A stretch of DNA of 64,000 nt from Chryseobacterium polytrichastri (lineage in GTDB: Bacteria > Bacteroidota > Bacteroidia > Flavobacteriales > Weeksellaceae): positions 1 through 64,000 of the forward strand of contig NZ_FRAV01000016.1 of assembly GCF_900142445.1 (NCBI RefSeq). Direction: 5' to 3'. The translations under genes were made by a program, and so were the position numbers. Position 1 is the first letter of the stretch, and the number at the start of each line of letters is the position of its first letter. The notes beneath the pieces were generated by a model. It ran no database searches. It was given only the letters and a program-made list of their open reading frames with translations, and had not been told where the DNA came from. Of the stretch, positions 6,666 to 15,715 are shown piece by piece.

Positions 6666-7658
6666 TTAATTCATAAAAGCTTCCGGAAACCATTCAAAGG
6701 CGTTCCCTTTCTTTTTGCTAAAACCTAATCCCGGCCAAGGCAAATGATAGGCAAAAGCTCTGGTTTTGGTTTCTGCCAGTTGCTGAAGCAGCTTTTTACG
6801 CGATGCAATTGCAATATCAAGATCGGTATCCCCGAAATATCCCCAATCCGGATGCGGAAAAAGAATGACATCAGAATGAATTAAATCTGCGATATAAAGT
6901 AGCTTTTCATTCCCTGAAGAAATCGTCATAACCGTTAAGCCTGGTGTATGCCCGGGAGCCAATTGAAAACTAAAATGTTCATATAAATTGGTGTTGAGAT
7001 CATAGAACTTCAATTTGGTTTGAATGGTTTTCAATACCCCCTGAATCCCCGGAATAATTTGATTAAGAACGTTAGGTACTGTTTTCAATATACTGTTGTC
7101 GAAATCTTTAATCGTTGCCTGCATCCAAAAATCATTTTCAACCTTTGAAATGAAAATATTAGCGTTCGGAAAAACCAATTTGTTTTGTTTATCTACGACT
7201 CCACCAATATGGTCAGGATGTGCATGAGAAAGGAAAATATCTGTAATATCTTTGGGCGAAAAACCTGCTTTTTGAAGGCTTTTCAATAAAAACCCTGTTC
7301 TCTCGTCAGCGAAAATCCCCATTCCTGTATCCAATAAAATCAATTTATTCTTTGTTTTTACCAGCAATACATTCATCGCCATATCAACATATTCATCAGA
7401 TCGGAAGTTATCTTTAAGAATTGCTTTTAGTTCTAAAACATTTCCTCTTGGCGCAAAAGATTCCAAATTTTTCTCATGAATAAATCCATCCGTTAAAATG
7501 AATAAATCAAGTTCTCCTAATTTTATTTTTTTGCATCCTGAAAAATCATCTTCAAGATTCAATGGTCTTTCTTTCATCGTTGCCAACGCATTGGAAAACG
7601 GAAGCACACTCAATGTTCCAGCCAATAATCCGGTTTTTAAAAGTTCTCTTCTGTTCAT
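6666..7658 (-). CDS. MBL-fold metallo-hydrolase with Tat-like signal
   Basis: A 330-residue protein. The N-terminus NRRELLKTGLLAGTLSVLPF has the twin arginine followed by a hydrophobic stretch of a Tat signal, so the folded metalloprotein probably goes to the periplasm. The metallo-beta-lactamase metal site is seen in LSHAHPDHIGG, a later His in LAPGHTPG and Asp in YIADLIHSD. This resembles quorum-quenching lactonase or aryl-sulfatase-like MBL proteins, but the substrate is unknown. It is followed by its own gap and preceded by the aldo/keto reductase gene 18 bp upstream in the same direction, so both are probably cotranscribed. Confidence 0.85.
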   Translation of the reverse strand: MNRRELLKTGLLAGTLSVLPFSNALATMKERPLNLEDDFSGCKKIKLGELDLFILTDGFIHEKNLESFAPRGNVLELKAILKDNFRSDEYVDMAMNVLLVKTKNKLILLDTGMGIFADERTGFLLKSLQKAGFSPKDITDIFLSHAHPDHIGGVVDKQNKLVFPNANIFISKVENDFWMQATIKDFDNSILKTVPNVLNQIIPGIQGVLKTIQTKLKFYDLNTNLYEHFSFQLAPGHTPGLTVMTISSGNEKLLYIADLIHSDVILFPHPDWGYFGDTDLDIAIASRKKLLQQLAETKTRAFAYHLPWPGLGFSKKKGNAFEWFPEAFMN

Positions 7659-7676
7659 GGTTTACATGGTGTTTTT

Positions 7677-8678
7677 TTAATTATTCACCAACTTCATAGA
7701 ACCTTCACTGTACCTTTCTCCAATATTTGGATATTTTTTCAGGATAGCATCAATAGTTTCAAGATCAGATGAAGAAAGCTCAATATTGGTTGCAGCAATA
7801 TTTTCTTCTAAATATTTGATTCGTTTTGTTCCCGGAATCGGAATAATATCTTCCCCTTGATTCAGAACCCAAGCCAATGCCAATTGAGTACCTTTTACTC
7901 CTTTAGATTCAGCAAGGTCATTGAATTCTTTGGCTAAATTTTTATTATTTTCTAAACTTTCACTTTGGTAACGAGGCAGCGATTTTCTGAAATCATCATC
8001 TCCAAAGTTTTGAACTTCATTAATATTAGCAAAAAGGCCTCTTGCCAAAGGTGAATAAGGAACCAACGTAATTCCAAGTTCTTTGATGGTAGATAAAATT
8101 TCTTTCTCTACATCTCTTGTCAAAATAGAATATTCTGACTGTAAAGCGGTAATTGGATGGATTTTATGAGCTTTTCTAATCGATTCCGGAGAAGCTTCCG
8201 ATAAACCAAGATATTTCACTTTACCTGCTTTCACAAGATCTGCCATGGCTCCAACTGTTTCTTCAACAGGAATATTTGGGTCAACTCTGTGTGCATAGTA
8301 AAGATCTATTTCGTCAATCTTTAATCTTTGAAGACTTAGATCAACTGCTTTTTTGATCCATTCCGGAGAACCATCGAAATACGTTCCGGGAGCTCCGCTG
8401 TGGCTTGCTTTTCCATCTTTAAACCTAAATCCAAATTTTGTTGCGATGAAGATCTTATCACGATTCGGAACCAATACTTTCGAGATCAATTTTTCATTTT
8501 CTCCATTCGCATACATATCCGCTGTATCCCAAAAATTAACTCCAAGATCCAACGCTTTATGCAAGGTATTGATACTTTCCTGCTCGTCTGCGGGTCCATA
8601 CGCAAAGCTCATTCCCATACAACCTAATCCTATTGCAGATAACTGCTCTCCTGTGTTTCCTAATTTTCTGAATTTCAT
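7677..8678 (-). CDS. Aldo/keto reductase
   Basis: A 333-residue NADPH-dependent aldo/keto reductase of the (alpha/beta)8 fold. Visible motifs are the N-terminal FRKLGNTGEQLSAIGLGCMGMS, catalytic Asp/Tyr in WDTADMYANGENE, Lys in IFIATKFGF, the His loop in LYYAHRVD, and the cofactor site in IPIPGTK near residue 288. Length fits the AKR family related to YakC and Tas. The enzyme would reduce aldehydes or ketones in the cytoplasm. The adjacent MBL gene and the AraC regulator upstream, all on the same strand, suggest a small inducible unit. Confidence 0.92.
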   Translation of the reverse strand: MKFRKLGNTGEQLSAIGLGCMGMSFAYGPADEQESINTLHKALDLGVNFWDTADMYANGENEKLISKVLVPNRDKIFIATKFGFRFKDGKASHSGAPGTYFDGSPEWIKKAVDLSLQRLKIDEIDLYYAHRVDPNIPVEETVGAMADLVKAGKVKYLGLSEASPESIRKAHKIHPITALQSEYSILTRDVEKEILSTIKELGITLVPYSPLARGLFANINEVQNFGDDDFRKSLPRYQSESLENNKNLAKEFNDLAESKGVKGTQLALAWVLNQGEDIIPIPGTKRIKYLEENIAATNIELSSSDLETIDAILKKYPNIGERYSEGSMKLVNN

Positions 8679-8766
8679 AATTGATTGTGATTTTAAATTA
8701 TAAGAACAAAATTAGAACAAGAACTTGTACTGTATGATATAGAATTCAAACTAAGAATTATAAAAA

Positions 8767-9672
8767 TCAAACAAGACTATTTCTGAGTGTGTTTGGAGTA
8801 AGTCCGGTCTGCTTTTTAAAATAATTGGTAAAATAAGCAGGTTCTTCAAAGCCTAGTCCATACGCAATCTCAGAGATATTCCAGTCTGTGTGCTGTAATA
8901 AAGCATTGGCTTCCTGAATGATCCTTGACGCAATCTGCTGACTTGTTGTTTTACCCGTAATCTCTTTTACAGAACGATTGAGAGAATTCACATGAATAGA
9001 AAGACTTGCTGCATAATCAGTAGGCGTTTTGAGTTTAAGATACGCTTCCGGGCTATCAATTGGAAACTGTCTTTCAAGCAATTCTATAAATAAAGAAGCA
9101 ACTCTTTGTGAGGCATTTTGATAATGTTCAAAATTTTCAGCAGGGTTTATTTTCATCGTTTCATGAACCAGAAGATGAAGATAAGCACGAAGCATATCAT
9201 ACTTATGTATATAATCAGACTGAATTTCAACCATCATTTTTTGAAAAATATCAGAAACTGACTTTTGCTGTTCTTCATCAACAAAGAAAATCGGCGTTCC
9301 TCCAATTTTAAAAAGCTGAGAGTCCTGAAGATTGCCCAAACGGTTTCCATTTTGTAAAAACTGATCCGAGAAAAGACAAAACCAACCTGTTTGATCCTCA
9401 TCATCAGCTTCCCATGAATAAGGAACTACAGGATTTGAAAACAATAATGCAGGCCTGTCAACATGAATCCATTTGTCAGCATAATGAAGTTTTCCTTTTC
9501 CGATGATTAATGAAATTTTATAATAATCGCGTCTGCTGTATGGCGTAATCAATGAACAATCGTCTCGGCTAAAGACATTAAAATGCCCTATTCCCGGAGT
9601 TGTAATATCTTTAAAAGTGATATTATTTACATTACGTTCGTAAAACTCGCTTATCGTTTCTGGTGTTTCCAT
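8767..9672 (-). CDS. AraC-family transcriptional regulator
   Basis: A 301-residue regulator. An N-terminal cupin-like sensor (residues 20-180) is followed by two helix-turn-helix units. The C-terminal signature is EIAYGLGFEEPAYFTNYFKKQTGLTPNTLR, which is typical of the family. It lies upstream of, and in the same direction as, the aldo/keto reductase with an 88-bp gap. Control of that reductase and the MBL hydrolase is therefore likely, though inferred only from position. Confidence 0.9.
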   Translation of the reverse strand: METPETISEFYERNVNNITFKDITTPGIGHFNVFSRDDCSLITPYSRRDYYKISLIIGKGKLHYADKWIHVDRPALLFSNPVVPYSWEADDEDQTGWFCLFSDQFLQNGNRLGNLQDSQLFKIGGTPIFFVDEEQQKSVSDIFQKMMVEIQSDYIHKYDMLRAYLHLLVHETMKINPAENFEHYQNASQRVASLFIELLERQFPIDSPEAYLKLKTPTDYAASLSIHVNSLNRSVKEITGKTTSQQIASRIIQEANALLQHTDWNISEIAYGLGFEEPAYFTNYFKKQTGLTPNTLRNSLV

Positions 9673-9784
9673 GAATCAAAGTTATAAAATTCAAACAAGA
9701 TATAATTACAATTAATTCAATAAAAAATGACTGATCTTGCGACCAGCCAAATTTAAAAAAATTGAATATATAGTTGATAATAGG

Positions 9785-10222
9785 TTAATGTCTGTGACCT
9801 CTTCCGTTGTCAGGTCTATCGTCTTGTCTATAATCTTGAGATTTTTTATCCATGTGTTTGTATCTCTTGTCGTTATTTTTATTACGGTTATATACGGCGG
9901 TAGGATTTTGACCTTTGTAATATTTCGTTTTAAATTTTTCATATTTTTCTCTTCCTAAAATCCTTTCTATTTCAGCATATCTATCATCTTTCCATCTGTT
10001 TGGATTGTTTACATATACCTTATTCCAAGAATTGTAGTCGTGATACCTGTCATTAAGTGAGTATAGCTGATTTGCCTGTGTTTTAGACAATACCAAATCT
10101 GCAACTACGTTCTGCCAATTGACCTCACTTACACTTCTTCTATAATCATTATAATAATCTGACTGGGCATAGCTTATAGTAAATGTCCCTACAAAAAATG
10201 CGGCTAACAATATCTTTTTCAT
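9785..10222 (-). CDS. Small secreted protein with charged C-terminal tail
   Basis: A 145-residue protein with a clean signal peptide (KKILLAAFFVGTFTISYAQ). The mature part has a helical region with LSKTQANQLYSLNDRYHDYNSWN and a matching RILGREKYEKFK segment, faintly reminiscent of the LTXXQ/CpxP-Spy helical proteins. The tail of about 35 residues is rich in Asp, Arg, His and Lys. No firm family was recognised. A periplasmic stress or metal-binding role would be speculation. Two overlapping reading frames on the other strand at its 3' end are judged to be shadows. Confidence 0.7.
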   Translation of the reverse strand: MKKILLAAFFVGTFTISYAQSDYYNDYRRSVSEVNWQNVVADLVLSKTQANQLYSLNDRYHDYNSWNKVYVNNPNRWKDDRYAEIERILGREKYEKFKTKYYKGQNPTAVYNRNKNNDKRYKHMDKKSQDYRQDDRPDNGRGHRH

Positions 10223-10342
10223 TTCGTTTTACTTTAATTACAATACTATTCTCAATTAAAATGCCAAATCAATACAACATCTTCCCAATCTTTGTTAAAT
10301 ATTTCACAAATCGCGGATGGATGCTGGTTTTTAATATTTTAA

Positions 10343-10384
10343 TTTAAACACTAATATCACTAATAAATTTTTCACAAATTACAC
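10343..10384 (-). repeat. Repeat family R3, copy 2 (reverse, diverged)
   Basis: Read on the minus strand this is GTGTAATTTGTGAA, then ATTAGTGATATTAGTG and TTTAA. It matches the other R3 copies (135-177 and 54304-54346) at both ends. It lies in the 274-bp gap between two divergent genes, which otherwise shows nothing definite. Confidence 0.5.
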
Positions 10385-10496
10385 GAATACCTGCGCTTTT
10401 TGTATTTTAGTTTCATTTTAAATTTGTAATTTTAAAGTAGATTATTTTGAAATAATACTCAAATTAATCATTTATTCAACCTAAATCTCAATCATT

Positions 10497-10784
10497 ATGG
10501 AAAATATAAAATTTGAAATATCTCCCTATCAAGATGAGTTGCAGCTCTTAATTGATGATAAAAAAGCAGGCTATATGTCCATAAAAATTGACGGAAGACT
10601 CTTAATTGTTTATTATACCAAACTTAATGAAGAGCACGAAGGACATGGATATGCCAAATTATTATTGGATAACCTGGTACATTACGCCGAAGAAAAAGAC
10701 CTATTGGTAGATCCTGAATGTGATTTTGTGAGAAAGCAGTTTGAAAATCATCCCGCAAGATATAAAGATATTTGGCACGCCTAA
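10497..10784 (+). CDS. GNAT-like N-acetyltransferase (YjdJ type)
   Basis: A 95-residue single-domain protein of the short GNAT subfamily (Gcn5-related, YjdJ/YidJ-like). It has an acetyl-CoA loop in EHEGHGYAKLLLDNLVHYAEE and the ending FVRKQFENHPARYKDIW seen in this family. It may acetylate small molecules or be a structural remnant of the GNAT fold, and the family substrate is unknown. It ends 1 bp before the 3' end of the convergent MBL-fold gene. Confidence 0.85.
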   Translation: MENIKFEISPYQDELQLLIDDKKAGYMSIKIDGRLLIVYYTKLNEEHEGHGYAKLLLDNLVHYAEEKDLLVDPECDFVRKQFENHPARYKDIWHA

Positions 10785-10785
10785 A

Positions 10786-11883
10786 TTAATCTTCCCACCA
10801 TACTTTAAATTGATTGTCGGCTTTATTTAAGTCAACGGTCTCACCAATAATTGGGGTAAGAATATGTAGATTTTTTTCTTTTCCGAGGCTGGTAATCTTT
10901 TGCAAAGGCTCATTCCATGCATGAAGTGCCAATGCAAATTTTGAAGAGTGAACCGGAATTACATTCTTGGCTTTTAAGTCTAAACATGCCTGTACTACAT
11001 CTTCCGGCAATCCGTGAATGTATTTCCAGGCTTCGTTGTACTGCCCGTTTTCAATAATAACATAGTCAAATGGTCCATATTTCTCACCAATCATTTTAAA
11101 GTGGGTATCATAACCGCTATCACCTCCTAGAAATATTTTCTTAGTCGGAGTTTCCAATACATAGGAAGTCCAAAGTGTTCCGTTTCTTTTCACATTCCTT
11201 CCAGAGAAATGCCTTGCAGGTGTAAAAGTTATTTTCAGATTATTTTTCAAATCAAAAGAAGCTCCCCATTCATCTTCAATGATCTGCTCTTCTTTATATC
11301 CCCATCTTTCAAGATGCGCACCTACCCCTAACGGCAGAATAACCTTTCCTACTCTATCTTTTATAGATTTTACTGTAGGATAATCAAGATGATCAAAATG
11401 GTCATGGGTAATCACCAAGTAATCAATACTCGGAATATCTTCAGGTTTAAAAATATCCGAACCAGCAAAAGCTTTGTTGAAAAATTTGAAAGGCGAACCA
11501 TATTTGCTAAGCACTGGATCGATCAAAAAAGAGACCCCGTCAATCTGAATATAATAAGATGAATGCCCTAACCAAATGTAAACATCTTCATCTTTTGGAA
11601 TATTTTTAAGATCTGTATGAACAGAAGGAACAGGCTTTAACGGCTTTAATAAAGGATCTTTTTTAGCAAAAAAGAAATCATACAATACGGTTGTCATTCC
11701 ATAACCCTCCGTAATAGACGGTGTATAACTGATATTTTGGAATTGCTTGTTCTTGTATAGTTTAGATTGTTTCACGCGCTCCAATCTCTTGCCTTTAGGC
11801 GCTTCCCCAAAAACTTCCTGTCCGGTTACTATAAAATAGGCTGCTACTAACAGTAAGATTATCGTAATAATTGTATAGATCAT
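10786..11883 (-). CDS. Membrane-anchored MBL-fold hydrolase (NAPE-PLD/UlaG-like)
   Basis: A 365-residue protein with an N-terminal transmembrane segment (residues 2-18) and a beta-lactamase-like domain. WLGHSSYYIQIDGVSFLIDPV marks the first strands. The metal ligands sit in VITHDHFDHLDY, ARHFSGR, GGDSGYD and VIPVHSSKFAL. The arrangement is close to the NAPE-PLD and UlaG-like lipid or lactone hydrolases. In Bacteroidota such proteins are often annotated as putative phospholipase or L-ascorbate-6-phosphate lactonase homologues. It stands alone, convergent with the GNAT gene. Confidence 0.88.
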   Translation of the reverse strand: MIYTIITIILLLVAAYFIVTGQEVFGEAPKGKRLERVKQSKLYKNKQFQNISYTPSITEGYGMTTVLYDFFFAKKDPLLKPLKPVPSVHTDLKNIPKDEDVYIWLGHSSYYIQIDGVSFLIDPVLSKYGSPFKFFNKAFAGSDIFKPEDIPSIDYLVITHDHFDHLDYPTVKSIKDRVGKVILPLGVGAHLERWGYKEEQIIEDEWGASFDLKNNLKITFTPARHFSGRNVKRNGTLWTSYVLETPTKKIFLGGDSGYDTHFKMIGEKYGPFDYVIIENGQYNEAWKYIHGLPEDVVQACLDLKAKNVIPVHSSKFALALHAWNEPLQKITSLGKEKNLHILTPIIGETVDLNKADNQFKVWWED

Positions 11884-12055
11884 TTTCTAAAAAATAGGTT
11901 TCAAATGTATGACTTTAATCTTACATGACGACTCAAAAGCATTTATCCTTTATTTTTAACTAAAATTATAATCTCTTCTGAATAATTTATTAGTCATTTG
12001 GCGAATGAATGATAAGAAACTATTTAATTTAGCCGATTGAAAAAACTCAGACACT

Positions 12056-13552
12056 TTGAAAAATTATTCGCTATTGTTATCTACTATTGTGTTGGCTTCC
12101 TGCTCTTCTTTAAGGAAAAACCAGCAGAAGACTCATTATATTCCACCAGAGAAGCTTAAGCAAGATGTAGATTTCGCTTATTACAAGCTTAAAAAGATGC
12201 ATCCGAGACTCTATCAATATATTTCAAAACAAGATCTGGATTATAAAATAGACAGTTTAAAACAAACTATTCATCAACCACTTACCCCAACCCAATTTTA
12301 TTTTAAACTACAACCCGTTATTACAAGCATAAGACAAGGGCATCTTTCTCTTCAGTCTCCGAATGTTCTTTCTAAAGATGATTTATCGAAAATAAAAAAA
12401 CGTTTGTTTATGCGATTTAGGTATCGTATTCAGGATAATCATTTATATATTGTACAGAATAGAGACTCTTTATATCATATTAAACCAGGAACAGAAGTCA
12501 TCAGCATCAATGATATTCCGGTGTCTCTTTATATCGAAAAATATAAAAAATTAATAAGCAGTGATGGTTTCAATACTACTTTTCAGCCTTATTATCTTAA
12601 AGATATGTTTTTTCATTTTTACACGTTGGAAAACGGACTGCTGGATAGCGCAAAAATTGAAACTTTATATGATCATAAAAAGCAGACGTACATTGTAGAG
12701 CGAGAAAAAGAACAGGTGGTATGCATTGAAAAACCAGATAACAGTCATTCAGCAGATAACAATCCATACAACAGGAATTTTAGATTTTTAGGTGAAAATA
12801 ATTCAGTTGCTTATTTGAAGATCAAAAAATTTTCACATTCTCCTTCCGACCCTTTTTATAAAAATACTTTTGCTGAAATTAAAGATGCTAAAACATCCTA
12901 CCTTATCATCGATATCCGTAACAATTATGGGGGCTCTCTGGAAGAAATCAATGATCTGTATTCTTATTTGACGACTCAATCTTTTATATTAATAAAACCG
13001 TCAGAGCTTAGCTCGAGCATGACTCCGCTGCAAACCAATTATTTTAAGAGAACCAGTGCTTTAGAATATGCTATCAAAGGAATGACTTATCCAACCTATA
13101 TTTTTCTTAAAGCTCTAAACACTTACAAAGGAAAAGACGGTAAATCTTATTATAAAATAAAAGCAGATCATGTAACTCAACCTAATAAAAATGCTTTCCA
13201 AGGAAAGATATTTGTTTTGGTGAACGGAGGAAGTTTTTCATCCTCATCTATTTTAAGTTCTAAATTAAAATATGACAGACGAGCCACTTTAGTAGGTGAA
13301 GAAACAGGCGGTGCCAATGACGGAAGTGTGGCAGGATTTTATTCTTATCAGGTACTACCCAACTCAAGACTTACTTTACCGATAGGTTTACTTCTTGTTA
13401 ACCCAAACATTGCCCTTTCTTATTCTCAAAAAGGAGTTATTCCTAATATGATCATTCCCGAAACGCTTCAGGATATTATTGATAAAAAAGATCCGCAGCT
13501 GGATTGGGTGAAAAATGAAATTGCAAAAGAACAGGAGTATTTATCAAAATGA
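12056..13552 (+). CDS. S41-family protease-like lipoprotein
   Basis: A 498-residue protein starting at TTG 12056. This start is chosen because it gives a good lipoprotein signal peptide (KNYSLLLSTIVLASC, Cys16). A PDZ-like region (GTEVISINDIPVSLYIEKYK) is followed by the tail-specific protease fold: YLIIDIRNNYGGSLEE, then FVLVNGGSFSSSSIL containing the probable nucleophile around residues 393-398, and a Glu/Gly-rich TLVGEETGGANDGS. It would cleave proteins or act as a peptidase-like sensor at the cell surface. It is a single gene with no evident partner. Confidence 0.85.
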   Translation: MKNYSLLLSTIVLASCSSLRKNQQKTHYIPPEKLKQDVDFAYYKLKKMHPRLYQYISKQDLDYKIDSLKQTIHQPLTPTQFYFKLQPVITSIRQGHLSLQSPNVLSKDDLSKIKKRLFMRFRYRIQDNHLYIVQNRDSLYHIKPGTEVISINDIPVSLYIEKYKKLISSDGFNTTFQPYYLKDMFFHFYTLENGLLDSAKIETLYDHKKQTYIVEREKEQVVCIEKPDNSHSADNNPYNRNFRFLGENNSVAYLKIKKFSHSPSDPFYKNTFAEIKDAKTSYLIIDIRNNYGGSLEEINDLYSYLTTQSFILIKPSELSSSMTPLQTNYFKRTSALEYAIKGMTYPTYIFLKALNTYKGKDGKSYYKIKADHVTQPNKNAFQGKIFVLVNGGSFSSSSILSSKLKYDRRATLVGEETGGANDGSVAGFYSYQVLPNSRLTLPIGLLLVNPNIALSYSQKGVIPNMIIPETLQDIIDKKDPQLDWVKNEIAKEQEYLSK

Positions 13553-13608
13553 TATTTTTTGAATTCTCAATTTAATATTTACACCTAAATTTTCCTTAGT
13601 TTTATGGA

Positions 13609-14444
13609 ATGAAAAGTAATTTTTTCTCTGTTGAAAAAAAGAATTCCGACGATTTTAAAAATAGTTTCGGAGACTCAATGTATCACATTTTTCTATTCAA
13701 TGGAAATGGAAAAATCATCATAGATTTTGCAGAATATACCTTTCATGGAAGAACCGTATTTTTCTCATCGCCTTATCAGAATATTCAGATTTTAAGTCCG
13801 AATACCATTGATGTTGAAGTGCTTAATTTTCACGGAGATTTTTATTGTATTGAATTTCATAAAAAGGAAGTTGCCTGCAACGGATTGCTTTTTAACAACG
13901 TTTATCTTTTCCCTCATTTTGAATTAAGCGAAAAGGTTTATCTTGAAATTTCAGATTATTTTGCGAAAATTCAACAGATTGATCATCGTGAAGATTTTTC
14001 AAGTTCTGTTTTACAATCTTATCTGCAGCTTATTTTGGCTATTTCCAGCAAGGAAAAAAACAAATTATTGCCCGATAAAGAATTGATTAAAGATGATTTT
14101 AATGAACTGAAATCTTTTCAAAACTTAGTGGAAGAACATTTTCTCGTGGAAAAAACGTGTCCTTTTATGCAGACATGCTGAACATTTCACCCAATGCATT
14201 GAGTAAGAAAATAAAATCACGTTTCAATAAAACACCTTCTCAGATCATTCAGGAAAGAGTGATTCTGGAGGCAAAAAAACAAATTCATCTTACCCGAAAA
14301 TCCATTAAAGAAATTGCAGTCGAACTCAATTTTAATGATGAATTTCATTTCAGTAAATATTTTAAAAAGTACACGGGCATTTCCCCTACTCATTTTCGCA
14401 AAGAAACAGGTGTCTCCATTGTGGCAGATTTGTACAAGCAATAG
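13609..14444 (+). pseudogene. AraC-family regulator split by a frameshift
   Basis: Two frames together make one AraC protein of about 278 residues. The first (13609-14181) carries the sensor part and ends prematurely after the words for FLVEKT. The second, entered just after the A-run at about 14150, continues VSFYADMLNISPNALSK and then EIAVELNFNDEFHFSKYF, the complete DNA-binding domain. One base is missing around GTGGAAAAAACGTG (a run of six A). It is either a true frameshift or a sequencing error in a homopolymer. It lies just upstream of the DUF417 gene in the same direction and may have been its regulator. Confidence 0.8.
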
Positions 14445-14480
14445 CCACAATCATCCATTCCATTGACTTTCTATTCATCC

Positions 14481-14488
14481 TAACTTTG
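14481..14488 (+). promoter_or_regulatory. TAnnTTTG element upstream of the DUF417 gene
   Basis: TAACTTTG is an exact match to the Bacteroidota -7 consensus. A TTGAC lies 15 bp upstream (14463), somewhat closer than usual. The leader to ATG 14503 would be very short. Confidence 0.5.
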
Positions 14489-14502
14489 TAAAAAAATAAG
14501 TT

Positions 14503-15069
14503 ATGATCGAATTCTTAGCACACTCACAGAAAAATTTCATTCACTTTTTAAGAATAGGTATCTTCATTGTCATGGCGTGGATTGGAGGGTTGAAAGCCTT
14601 TCATTATGAAGCCGAAGGTATTGTTCCTTTTGTTGCCAACTCTCCTTTTATGAGTTTCTTGCTGAATAAAAGCGGGTCAGATACTGACAATTATAAACTC
14701 CACAAAAACAAAGAAGGCGAAATTGTTCCTCAAAATATAAAATGGCACGAGGCCAACGGAACCTATGTGTTTTCTTACGGATTAGGAACCGCGATTGCAC
14801 TCATCGGAATCACGGTTTTATTAGGAATCTTTTATCCAAAAATAGGATTATGGGGAGGGATTTTAACGGCCGGAATGTCGTTCGTTACTTTATCTTTTCT
14901 TATTACCACTCCCGAAGTCTGGGTTCCTAATTTAGGTGGACCAGATCACGACTTCCCTTATTTGTCAGGAGCAGGCCGATTGGTTATAAAAGATATTATT
15001 ATGCTTGGAGCCGGGATCGTTATAGCCTCCGACTCCGCCAAAAGCCTATTACAACGTAATAAAAATTAG
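14503..15069 (+). CDS. DUF417 (YkgB-like) membrane protein
   Basis: A 188-residue protein with about four hydrophobic segments. It shows the family pattern: RIGIFIVMAWIGGLKAFHYEAEGI near the N-terminus, PFVANSPFMSF, then a loop and further membrane spans around residues 85-105, 112-132 and 160-180. Family members include E. coli YkgB and RclC, the latter an inner-membrane protein of a reactive chlorine response system. A role in oxidant stress is possible but not shown. The AraC gene in front is frameshifted, as RclR would be the partner of RclC. A strong hairpin terminator follows. Confidence 0.85.
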   Translation: MIEFLAHSQKNFIHFLRIGIFIVMAWIGGLKAFHYEAEGIVPFVANSPFMSFLLNKSGSDTDNYKLHKNKEGEIVPQNIKWHEANGTYVFSYGLGTAIALIGITVLLGIFYPKIGLWGGILTAGMSFVTLSFLITTPEVWVPNLGGPDHDFPYLSGAGRLVIKDIIMLGAGIVIASDSAKSLLQRNKN

Positions 15070-15081
15070 TATGAAATATAG

Positions 15082-15108
15082 TTTCGGCGGGCTTTCAGCC
15101 CGCCGAAA
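15082..15108. terminator. Strong GC-rich bidirectional hairpin
   Basis: TTTCGGCGGGCT pairs perfectly with AGCCCGCCGAAA around the loop TTC. It lies between the convergent DUF417 gene (ends 15069) and the membrane protein gene (ends 15112), as expected for a shared terminator. T-rich tracts flank both sides only loosely. Confidence 0.8.
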
Positions 15109-15111
15109 TTC

Positions 15112-15705
15112 TTATTTTAATTCTTTTAAAAGATTCTCTATTTGCTTAATGTATCTGCCATAATACATTTGAAATCCTAATCTTATTCCTATCACCCCTG
15201 CTATAACAGTAACTGCTATTGTATTGATAAATTGCCTAATAATTTCGGCATCCGTTTTCATGACAGCCTTTTCTGAAAAGTTAATCAGTAAAATCAGTTC
15301 ACATAAAATAAATGGGATATAGGAGATATAAAACGAAACATAAGTTTCTTTAAAAACCTTTAGCTGATAATCTAATTCCAGCAAACTGTTATACGTATCA
15401 AAGCTTTCAAACTTTATCTTTCGGTATAACTTCATAAATTTCATCACATAAAAGATGGTTACCAATAAAGCAGAAATCACTAATGTTAAGGAGTACACCA
15501 TCACAACTTTGCTTTCAACATAGAATGCAAGTCCTATAAAAATCCCAATAAAAGAAATAACAAACGACCAGAAATGTCTTACCATATTCTGCTGCATCTT
15601 TTTTAGGGGATGATTCATCTTATTCTTTTGTTCCAGCGTAATCGTTGGCGTTTCTTCAAAATGATCATCTTCATTCCATGCATTTTTTAATTCATCTATA
15701 TTCAT
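15112..15705 (-). CDS. Membrane protein, probable ECF sigma partner
   Basis: A 197-residue protein. A hydrophilic N-terminal segment (MNIDELKNAWNEDD, about 45 residues) precedes four hydrophobic segments near residues 44-64, 70-90, 120-140 and 155-178. The gene follows the ECF sigma gene by 10 bp. A short cytoplasmic N-terminus beginning NIDELKNAWN is common in Bacteroidota membrane proteins that sit next to sigma factors and act as anti-sigma or similar modulators. The anti-sigma role here is inferred from position and topology. Confidence 0.7.
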   Translation of the reverse strand: MNIDELKNAWNEDDHFEETPTITLEQKNKMNHPLKKMQQNMVRHFWSFVISFIGIFIGLAFYVESKVVMVYSLTLVISALLVTIFYVMKFMKLYRKIKFESFDTYNSLLELDYQLKVFKETYVSFYISYIPFILCELILLINFSEKAVMKTDAEIIRQFINTIAVTVIAGVIGIRLGFQMYYGRYIKQIENLLKELK

Positions 15706-15715
15706 TGTTATTTGT

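Noticed and set aside
9712..9958. Two overlapping 73-76 codon frames on opposite strands
   Set aside because: They lie antisense to, or across the low-complexity tail of, the secreted protein gene at 9785-10222 and look like compositional shadows.
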